From: Massilia sp. Root351
GTDB taxonomy: Bacteria > Pseudomonadota > Gammaproteobacteria > Burkholderiales > Burkholderiaceae_D
Length of the DNA stretch: 64,000 bases
NCBI RefSeq assembly: GCF_001425045.1
Contig: NZ_LMDJ01000036.1
Span: 248,001-312,000, forward strand
Reading direction: 5' to 3'
In this document: positions 57,628 to 64,000 of the stretch, one piece after another
Layout: each line of letters begins with the position of its first letter
Position numbering within the stretch: position 1 is the first letter of the stretch
Program-made: the position numbers and the translations under genes
The notes under the pieces: model-generated
What the model was told of the DNA's origin: nothing
The model's input: only the letters and a program-made list of their open reading frames with translations
Database searches by the model: none

Positions 57628-58869
57628 TTGGCTACGTCCCCCCGCCTCCTCAGTCTCGACGCGTTCCGCGGCTTCGTCATCCTGGCCATGATCTGGGTGA
57701 ACTATGTCGCCGGCATGCCGGGCATTCCTTATTGGCTTGAGCACGCCGGCCCCACGGCGGACGGCATTACCTTGCCGGACCTGGTGTTTCCTGCTTTCTT
57801 GTTTATCGTGGGCATCGCCATTCCGCTGGCGCTGCACCGGGAGCAAGGCCGCTTCAGCGCCGCGCTGCTGGGGCGCTTGCTGTGGCGCGCCGGCAGCCTG
57901 ATGGTGGCGGGCGTGGTGCTGGCCAACGCCTACCGCTACGATGCCGCCGCCGCGCTGCTGCCGCGCGCGGTCTACTTCCTGCTGTTTTACGTGGCGATGA
58001 TCTTGCTGTGGCGCCAAACCGCGCAGCGCGGGGCGGCCTTCTGGGCCGGGCTGGCGCTGATGCTGTTCCTGCTGCTGTCCTTCCGGGGCCAGCTGAACGC
58101 GGAGTTCAGCAGCGTCTACCTGCAGCACACGTGGTGGGGCATCCTGGGGATGATAGGCTGGGCCTACCTGCTGTGCAGCGTTATCTACCTGGCGGTAAAC
58201 GGCAAGCCGCTGCTGCTGCTGGCCGCCTTCGGGCTGCTGATCGTGCTGTACCTTGTCGGCACCGCCGGCCTGCTGCCGCTGCCGCAGGCGCTAAATGAAG
58301 TGGTCAACGTGCCGCAGGTGCTGGGGTCCACCTCGGCCAATGTACTGGCGGGCACGCTGATGGGAACGCTGTTCCTGCGCCGCGCACAGCCCGAAGGACT
58401 GCGGCCGGTGTCGCCTGCGGTGCCCGTGCCGCCGGCGCCTGCAGGCAATGCGCTGCTGCACCGGCGCCGCGTGATGCTGATGGCCTGCTTCGCCGTGGCG
58501 CTGTTCGGCGCCGGCATGCTGCTACGCCCCCTGCACGGCATCAACAAGGTCCATGCCACCGAGTCGTACACGCTGGTGTGCTCCGGACTGGTGCTGGCGC
58601 TGTTCATTCTGTTCTACGTGCTGATCGATGTGCTGCAGTGGCGCTGGTGGAGCGTTGCGCTGATGCCGGCCGGCGCGAACGCGCTGTTCGCCTTCATTGC
58701 GCCGGACCTGTGGGAGCAGTTGGCGGCGGTGCTGCGGATGCCGCGCTGGTGGTGGCCTTACCTGGAGTCGGGCGGCGGCGCCGGGCTGCTGAACGCCGCC
58801 GCGCTGACCGTGGCGATGATGGGACTGACAGCGCTGGCCAACCGGGCCGGCCTGCGCCTCAAGTTCTGA
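57628..58869 (+). CDS. NagX-like acyltransferase (DUF5009 / heparan-glucosaminide acetyltransferase-like), copy 1
   Basis: A 413-residue, ~11-helix protein of the family of human HGSNAT and bacterial NagX: LLSLDAFRGFVILAMIWVNYVAG, TLPDLVFPAFLFIVGIAIPLAL are the conserved start. Predicted to transfer acetyl groups to amino sugars across the inner membrane, but unproven in bacteria. The only plausible start is TTG 57628, with no good ribosome-binding site; the palindrome just upstream may have replaced the native leader. Convergent with the second NagX gene (stops 2 bp apart). Confidence 0.78.
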   Translation: MATSPRLLSLDAFRGFVILAMIWVNYVAGMPGIPYWLEHAGPTADGITLPDLVFPAFLFIVGIAIPLALHREQGRFSAALLGRLLWRAGSLMVAGVVLANAYRYDAAAALLPRAVYFLLFYVAMILLWRQTAQRGAAFWAGLALMLFLLLSFRGQLNAEFSSVYLQHTWWGILGMIGWAYLLCSVIYLAVNGKPLLLLAAFGLLIVLYLVGTAGLLPLPQALNEVVNVPQVLGSTSANVLAGTLMGTLFLRRAQPEGLRPVSPAVPVPPAPAGNALLHRRRVMLMACFAVALFGAGMLLRPLHGINKVHATESYTLVCSGLVLALFILFYVLIDVLQWRWWSVALMPAGANALFAFIAPDLWEQLAAVLRMPRWWWPYLESGGGAGLLNAAALTVAMMGLTALANRAGLRLKF

Positions 58870-58870
58870 C

Positions 58871-60031
58871 TCAGACTTTGATATAGATCCGCCGGCGGTC
58901 CATCAGGTAGCCAACCGCCCAGCAGGCCAGCATGAACGTCACCGCGAACAGCAGCGAGGCCACCTTCGGCGGCGCCAGCGCCTGGAAGGTATGCGCGTAC
59001 AGCCAGTCGTAGCCGTTGCCGTTGCCGGCCTTGGTCTTCACCAGGATCACCACCGCCAGTTCGGACAGCAGGTAAATGAACAGGGTGTTCTTGCCGAACA
59101 CTTCAAAGAAGTAGGTCCAGCGGCGGCGGCCGCGCATCTCGATCAGGTAAATCAGCAACGGCAGCACCAGCAGGTCCAGGCCTACCGTGTACAGCGCGTA
59201 GGAACTGGTCCACAGCTTTTTGTTGATGGGCAAGACCATGTCCCAGCACAGGGCCACGCCAACGCACAGCACGCCGGCCATCATCAGTTTCGCCAGCGTT
59301 TCGTAGTTGGCTCCCTGCGCCAGTATCAGCCTGCCGGTGAAGTAGCCGGCAATGACGTTGACGGTGGCAGGCAGGGTGCCAAGCAGGCCTTCCGGATCGA
59401 ACGGCAGGCCTTCGCCGCGGTACAAATGGCGTTCGCCCAGCAGCCACAGGTCGGCCTTGCCGGCGGCATTGCCGGCCAGTGTGTAGTCGCCTCCCAGCGC
59501 CAGCATCAGCCAGTAGCCCAGCAGCGCCAGCACGCAGTAGGCCAGCGCCCCCTTCTCCTTCCAGAAATATAGGATCAGCGAGGCCAGGCCGAAGCACAGG
59601 GCGATGCGCTGCAGCACGCCCGGAACGCGCGTGCCCGACAGCGGGATCAGGCTCCAGTTGCCCGCGCCGTCCACCGCCACGAAGGGAAACCAGAACAGCA
59701 GGAAGCCGAGCAGGAAAATAATGGCGCTGCGCCTGCCGACCTTGGCCAGTACCGCGCCTTGGCCCAGGCGTGCGTACTTGGGCTGGGCGAAGCTGAGTGC
59801 GTTGCCGACCACGAACAGGAATGTGGGGAAGACCCAGTCGGTGGGGGTGAAGCCGTGCCATTGCGCGTGCAGCAGCGGCGCGAACACGGTGTTCCAGTCG
59901 CCCGGCGTGTTGACGATGATCATCAGTGCGACGGTCAGGCCGCGCAGCACGTCCAGCGACAGGTAGCGGCTGACTGCGTTGACGGCGGACTGCGCCGCCG
60001 ACGCTGGCGCGGCAGAAGGCAAAGCGCTCAC
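58871..60031 (-). CDS. nagX: NagX-like acyltransferase, copy 2
   Basis: A 386-residue multi-spanning protein closer to the usual NagX: YLSLDVLRGLTVALMIIVNTPGDW, GFTPTDWVFPTFLFVVGNALSFA, and a TM-rich C-terminal half ending ACWAVGYLMDRRRIYIKV. Nag loci of several proteobacteria carry nagX; it is proposed to handle N-acetylglucosamine at the membrane, role unproven. Start GTG 60031 overlaps the chitinase stop (GTGA), so the two are coupled. It is not an immediate duplicate of copy 1, being of different length and low similarity. Confidence 0.85.
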   Translation of the reverse strand: MSALPSAAPASAAQSAVNAVSRYLSLDVLRGLTVALMIIVNTPGDWNTVFAPLLHAQWHGFTPTDWVFPTFLFVVGNALSFAQPKYARLGQGAVLAKVGRRSAIIFLLGFLLFWFPFVAVDGAGNWSLIPLSGTRVPGVLQRIALCFGLASLILYFWKEKGALAYCVLALLGYWLMLALGGDYTLAGNAAGKADLWLLGERHLYRGEGLPFDPEGLLGTLPATVNVIAGYFTGRLILAQGANYETLAKLMMAGVLCVGVALCWDMVLPINKKLWTSSYALYTVGLDLLVLPLLIYLIEMRGRRRWTYFFEVFGKNTLFIYLLSELAVVILVKTKAGNGNGYDWLYAHTFQALAPPKVASLLFAVTFMLACWAVGYLMDRRRIYIKV

Positions 60032-61062
60032 CTGCCCGCCTCCGCAGCTTGTGCGTGCGCCTGCGCGCGCGCCTTGGCGTGCTCCTGCAGCGCGCGCGCG
60101 TAGGCGCCGGCAGGCACGCCGGGCATGCCGCTGCAGGCGGCGTCCGCGCCCTTCACTTCGGTGCGGCAGGGCGTGTCGCGGTCGGTCGACCAGAAATGCA
60201 GGCCGGCCAGCTTGAGCTTGCGCGCTCCGCGCGCCATGGCGTCCATGTCGGCCACGGTGAACACATTTTCCACCACGTCGTTCACGCCTATCATGGCGGT
60301 CAGCTCGATCCGGTTGTAGGGCACCTGGTACTTCTCATGCACGTTGCGTGCCGCCTGCAGCGCCGAGGCACCCATGTCGCAGCGGCCCTTGCGCACCACG
60401 CACACGTCCTTCGCCGCCGGGCCGTAGTCCATCACCATGATGTTCAGCGTGTAGTCTTGCAGCCCGTTGCGGCGCACCGACTCCAGCACGGTCTCGGCCA
60501 TCCCGTTCAGGCTGCGGCGGCTGCCGTCCGAGGCCGCGTGCGTGGCCACCGTAAAGCTCATGCGCAGATGCGGGCGCCGTGCCTGCGCGGCCACGACGCG
60601 CTGCACCAGCGAGTCCACCTGCTGCCCGGTCTGCCCTGCCTCGATGTCGAAGTCGAGACCAATCAGCTGCGGCGACTCGTAACGCCTGATGAAGCGCTCC
60701 ATGCCCTCGTCGCTGCCGCAGGTGAAGACGTTGCCCTGCCCGCCGGTGGAAATGATGTAGCCGATACCAGCCGCCGCGAAGGCCGCCACGTTGGCCTCCG
60801 CCACCGCTTGCGCGGGCTGGCCACCCCAGTTCTCCTCGCCGCATTCGCCGCTGGCGAAGGCCCAGGTCAGGGGCTGCCTGCTGTGGCCGGTATAGGGCAC
60901 GCGCTGGCCGTCCGGGGCGATGGTGATGGCGTTGCTGGCCGGGTCGTTGTGGATGGCCAGGTGCTTGTAGGGACTGTAGACCACGCGCGGCGCCGTGTCC
61001 GCGGCGTAGGCCGAACCCGTTATGGCGCCCGCCAGCAGCGCCGTTTTAATCAAATTATGCAT
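60028..61062 (-). CDS. GH18-family chitinase-like enzyme
   Basis: A 344-residue exported protein (signal peptide ~1-20). The glycoside hydrolase family 18 catalytic motif is present: D137-x-D139-x-E141 in LIGLDFDIE, with E141 as acid. Other parts (VVYSPYKHLAI, IMVMDYGPAA, ELTAMIGVND) match the chitinase-like group with a short barrel. It hydrolyses chitin or chitooligosaccharides outside the inner membrane. No carbohydrate-binding module is seen; the C-terminal helix is Ala-rich. It is followed by nagX in an operon. Confidence 0.85.
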   Translation of the reverse strand: MHNLIKTALLAGAITGSAYAADTAPRVVYSPYKHLAIHNDPASNAITIAPDGQRVPYTGHSRQPLTWAFASGECGEENWGGQPAQAVAEANVAAFAAAGIGYIISTGGQGNVFTCGSDEGMERFIRRYESPQLIGLDFDIEAGQTGQQVDSLVQRVVAAQARRPHLRMSFTVATHAASDGSRRSLNGMAETVLESVRRNGLQDYTLNIMVMDYGPAAKDVCVVRKGRCDMGASALQAARNVHEKYQVPYNRIELTAMIGVNDVVENVFTVADMDAMARGARKLKLAGLHFWSTDRDTPCRTEVKGADAACSGMPGVPAGAYARALQEHAKARAQAHAQAAEAGR

Positions 61063-61077
61063 TCCCGCTCCAGGAAG

Positions 61078-61109
61078 AAAAAAGGCAGGGCCTCCGAGGA
61101 AGCCCTGCC
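61078..61109 (-). terminator. Terminator of the TonB receptor gene
   Basis: On the minus strand, an 8-bp GGCAGGGC/GCCCTGCC hairpin followed by TTTTTTCTT, 28 bp past the receptor stop. It separates the receptor from the chitinase-nagX operon, which lies just beyond. Confidence 0.85.
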
Positions 61110-61136
61110 CTGTATCGCGTCAGACTTCAGCCGGCA

Positions 61137-63779
61137 TTACATCTTGCCGCGCACGCCCAGGAAGAACTGCTTGCCGTTCTTGTAGAAGGCGCGCGGCTGC
61201 TCCTTGGTGGAGGCGTAGGACTTCAGCAGCGGATCGTTCAGGTCCTTGCCTTCGAACGACAGCGTCAGGTTTTCGGTCAGGTTGTAGTTCAGCGCCAGCG
61301 ACACGGTGCCCACGTCGTCCTGGTAGATCGCGCTGTTGCGGTCCAGGCCGTTCAGGAAGGCCGAGCGGAAGCTGTAGTTCACGCGTGCGCTGAACTTGTC
61401 GTTCTCGTAGAACACGCTGGCGTTGTACGAGTTCTTCGAGGTGCCGATCATGCTGCAATCGCCCAGGTCCGCGCAGGCCGATTTCGGCGCCTTGCCGGTT
61501 TCCTTGCCGTCCGCGTAGGTGTAGTTCACGCTGGCGCCGAAACCGTTGCCCAGATCCTGCGAATACTGCAGCTCTACGCCTTTCACGCGGGCCTTGGTGT
61601 TCAGGGCCGAGCTCATGTTGTAGTTGGTGATCGAGTTGGTGGACTGGTTGTAGAACTGCGCCACCGAGGAGCCGAAGGTCACGTAGGAACCCAGGTGCAT
61701 GTCGTACACGCTCATGGCGATCAGCGACTTCGGCATGAAGTACCACTCGACGCCGGCTTCCACGTTGTTCGAGTAGATCGGCTTCAGGTTCGGATTGCCG
61801 CCGGTGCCCGAGAAGGTCAGGTCGTTCAGGCTCAGCGAACCCAGGGCGCCGAAGTCCGGACGCGCCAGGGTGCGGCTGGCGGAACCGCGCAGCACCACGT
61901 CGGAGGTCAGGTCGGTACGCAGGTTCAGGCTGGGCAGGAAGTCGTTGTAGGTCTTCGAGGTGTAGACCGGTTTCCAGGCGGTGTTCGGCGAACCGTTGGC
62001 CACGTCGATTTCGGTCTTCACGAAACGCACGCCGAAGTTACCGCTGACAGGGCCCACGTTCAGGTCCGCCATCGCGTAGGCGGCATGCGCCTTTTCGGCG
62101 ATCTGGAACTCGTTCTGGTAGGCGTGGCTGTCGAACTTCACGTACTTGTCGCCCCATTCCTTCATCGATTCTGCGGTGAAGGTCCACGGATTCTGCAGCA
62201 CATTGCTCAGCGGGCTGGTTGGGTAGGTCGTCAGGCCGGTCGGGCGGTTGGCCAGCAGTTTACCCGCGTCGGCCACGGTGCCCTGCAGCCAGGTCAGCTG
62301 GCGGTCATGCTTGGCCGTGCGCAAGCCCATGCGGATGGTCGGCACCATGTCCCATGGGGTCTTGTAGGTGCCATCCACCTGGCCGTAGGTTTCCTTGTCC
62401 TTGGCGGTGGTGTCCGATGCCCAGCCGCCGAAGAAGTCGGCGCCGGTACGCGGGCTGAAAGTGCCGGCGTTGTCCACGGTGACGGTGGCGGGCGACATGC
62501 CGTTCATGGTCAGGCTGGTGCCTGAATAGGCCAGCCATGCTTCGTAGCCGTAGTCGCGGGCGTAGCCGGTGCCGCGCGTGGTGCCGACCTGGCCGGTGAA
62601 TTTCAGGTCGTCGTTGACGCGGTATTTCCAGTCCACGTTGACGAACTTCGAGTCGCTGTACGAACCTGGACGGGCAATAATGTCCTGCACCGACGGGCCC
62701 ATATTGGCACAGCTGGCGACCGGGCAGGTTTTCGGGAAGGTGATCGAGGTGATCTGGTTGCCGGTGATGGTGTAGGCCGACGGCACCACGCCGCCCACGC
62801 CGGACCAGTTGTTCGACAGCGGCTGGTACGGTGCCAGCATGAAGTTGGCGTTGACGTTGTCCGCGTCCAGGCGGGTGTACAGGCCGCTCACGTCGAAGCT
62901 GAAGTCGCTGTTGACTTTCACTTCCACGTCGATCATGCCGCCCTTGCGTTCGCGCTTCTGCTGGAACAGCGAGGAGCCGGTCAGCATGGACAGGTATTTG
63001 TTTTCCACTTCAGGATTTTTCGCGATCCAGTCCGGTGCGAAGCCCTTGGTCAGCTTGTCCCACCACAGGAATTCCTGGCCCATGCGGCGCAGCGTGCGCT
63101 TCTCGTCAAACACCTGGACCAGTACCCCCAGGTTGTTTTCCTGGTTCTTCCAGTTGGCCAGCGCGCTCACTTGCAGGTCGGTCTTCTTGGCCGCGTCGCC
63201 GTAGGCGCCTTCGATGGAACCCATCAGCGTCAGCGGTTTCTTGAAGCTCAGCGGCTTGCGGGTTTCGATGTCCACATTGCCGGCGGCGCCGCCTTCGGTC
63301 AGGTTGGCCTGCGAGCTCTTGTGCACGGTCACGCGGCCGATCAGTTCGGACGGGAACATCGAGTAGCTGACCGAACGGCCGCCGCCGGTGATGTTGGAGA
63401 TATACCAGTCGCCGCTCGAGACGGTGTGGCCGTTCAGCGTGGTCAGGGTCAGGTTGGACGGCGTGCCTTTCAGGCTGACGCGGTCGTTTTCACCGAAGCC
63501 GCCTTCGGCGCCGCCGGCCGTGGCGACGGACACGCCAGGTACGCGCTGCAGCGAGTCGGCGACGCTCTTGTCCGGCATCTTGCCCACGTCTTCGGCGGTG
63601 ATTACTTCCACCTGCGAGTCGGCGTTACGCTTCTGGTTGATCGACTGCGCCAATGCGGCACGGACGCCGGTCACGGTCACAACCGCGTCTGGCGACTTGG
63701 ATGCATCCTGCGCCATGGCGGCGGTGCTGGTGATCAGGATGGCGACCGCAGTGGCGATCGGTGTCAAATTGCGCTTCAT
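61137..63779 (-). CDS. TonB-dependent receptor, likely for chitooligosaccharides
   Basis: An 880-residue outer-membrane receptor. Signal peptide ~1-23; TonB box region VVTVTGVRAAL; plug domain ~40-170 (VEVITAEDVGKMPDKSVADSLQRVPGVSV, NLTLTTLNGHTV, VTVHKSSQANLTEGGAAGNVDIETRKP); 22-stranded barrel to the C terminus (FFLGVRGKM). It belongs to the Xanthomonas/Caulobacter-like oligosaccharide receptors, judging by the plug and by its place in the nag locus. Ribosome-binding site GGGGGAG before the ATG. Regulated probably through CAATACCAG-N5-TACC at 63925. Confidence 0.92.
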   Translation of the reverse strand: MKRNLTPIATAVAILITSTAAMAQDASKSPDAVVTVTGVRAALAQSINQKRNADSQVEVITAEDVGKMPDKSVADSLQRVPGVSVATAGGAEGGFGENDRVSLKGTPSNLTLTTLNGHTVSSGDWYISNITGGGRSVSYSMFPSELIGRVTVHKSSQANLTEGGAAGNVDIETRKPLSFKKPLTLMGSIEGAYGDAAKKTDLQVSALANWKNQENNLGVLVQVFDEKRTLRRMGQEFLWWDKLTKGFAPDWIAKNPEVENKYLSMLTGSSLFQQKRERKGGMIDVEVKVNSDFSFDVSGLYTRLDADNVNANFMLAPYQPLSNNWSGVGGVVPSAYTITGNQITSITFPKTCPVASCANMGPSVQDIIARPGSYSDSKFVNVDWKYRVNDDLKFTGQVGTTRGTGYARDYGYEAWLAYSGTSLTMNGMSPATVTVDNAGTFSPRTGADFFGGWASDTTAKDKETYGQVDGTYKTPWDMVPTIRMGLRTAKHDRQLTWLQGTVADAGKLLANRPTGLTTYPTSPLSNVLQNPWTFTAESMKEWGDKYVKFDSHAYQNEFQIAEKAHAAYAMADLNVGPVSGNFGVRFVKTEIDVANGSPNTAWKPVYTSKTYNDFLPSLNLRTDLTSDVVLRGSASRTLARPDFGALGSLSLNDLTFSGTGGNPNLKPIYSNNVEAGVEWYFMPKSLIAMSVYDMHLGSYVTFGSSVAQFYNQSTNSITNYNMSSALNTKARVKGVELQYSQDLGNGFGASVNYTYADGKETGKAPKSACADLGDCSMIGTSKNSYNASVFYENDKFSARVNYSFRSAFLNGLDRNSAIYQDDVGTVSLALNYNLTENLTLSFEGKDLNDPLLKSYASTKEQPRAFYKNGKQFFLGVRGKM

Positions 63780-64000
63780 GTACTCCCCCTTGATTGTGGC
63801 CTTCGGTGAAAGCCCGTCCGTTTTAAGTAGATCCTCTTGCAGACCGCCGCGCTCCCCGCAACGCCCCGCAGATCCATCTATACAACCACTAACAAAACCA
63901 ATTCAACGCCAATATACTCTCATCCAATACCAGAACACTACCAATTTTCGTATTTTTTTCACATGTTGTTTGCACCACACAGACCACTTTGCCAACATTC
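63780..64000. other. Upstream region of the TonB receptor; no gene
   Basis: 221 bp of leader/promoter DNA, AT-rich beyond 63880. Besides the candidate operator, nothing else can be assigned; the next gene lies outside the window. Confidence 0.5.
63925..63942. promoter_or_regulatory. Candidate operator upstream of the TonB receptor gene
   Basis: CAATACCAG-AACAC-TACC, the same layout as at 45067. On the receptor strand it reads GGTA, 6 bp, TGGTATTG. It lies about 150 bp before the ATG in an AT-rich leader. A partial copy, CAATACCA, is at 44975. Confidence 0.5.

Overview
The window is GC-rich chromosomal DNA from a Gram-negative bacterium, most likely a betaproteobacterium of the Oxalobacteraceae (Massilia / Duganella / Janthinobacterium type). 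This is an inference from gene content: signal-peptide and TonB architecture, ExeA/GspB, FimV, a single-subunit fumarase C, the class of chemotaxis operon and the NagX/NagB-II style of chitin-sugar catabolism. Codon use is uniformly GC-rich and I see no tRNA, rRNA, CRISPR, integrase or insertion sequence. No stretch longer than 300 bp lacks a gene.

Layout. 1-3.4 kb: remnant or 3' end of a membrane protein, then an ExuT-like hexuronate MFS carrier coupled to a GH43 beta-xylosidase. 3.4-5.4 kb: a LysR regulator divergent from an Old Yellow Enzyme. 5.5-8.5 kb: exonuclease III, small proteins, and a secreted protein built from 48-residue cysteine repeats. 8.7-12.6 kb: NAD salvage pair (pncB and a nicotinamidase), then azoreductase and its divergent LysR regulator. 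12.6-20.3 kb: a chemotaxis operon (MCP, cheY, STAS protein, cheA, MCP, cheW, cheR) with cheD divergent and cheB absent. 20.3-30.4 kb: cbpA/cbpM, a beta/gamma-crystallin, a MATE pump, DPP-IV, CsbD, a methyltransferase, an M13 peptidase and an HDOD protein. 30.5-36 kb: FliT-like protein, aminotransferase, FimV-like protein, fumC, S4 and DUF883 proteins.

36-38.5 kb holds a bufferin-type RiPP operon: a DUF2282 precursor with four core cysteines, one polypeptide fusing the DUF692 (MNIO) enzyme with its DUF2063 partner, and a DoxX membrane protein, behind a possible ECF promoter. 38.7-44.9 kb: YjfB-like, mobB, gspB with a long alanine-codon microsatellite, exeA, small secreted proteins and a GIN-domain protein.

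45.1-63.8 kb is a chitin-oligosaccharide / N-acetylglucosamine utilisation locus. One strand carries nagK, nagR, nagA, nagB-II, an ABC importer (binding protein, two permeases), a GH3 hexosaminidase, an AmpG-like permease, the ABC ATPase and a TPR protein. Then come two convergent NagX-family acyltransferases, a GH18 enzyme and a TonB-dependent receptor. nagK and the receptor share an upstream motif, CAATACCAG-N5-TACC, which suggests a common regulator, possibly NagR.

A family of long palindromes recurs in intergenic positions. The core is GGGGTC(A/T)GACCCC or GGGGTCAGGGTTAATTA. Two copies lie inside the open frame of the sugar-binding protein and appear to have been recruited as its C-terminal tail.
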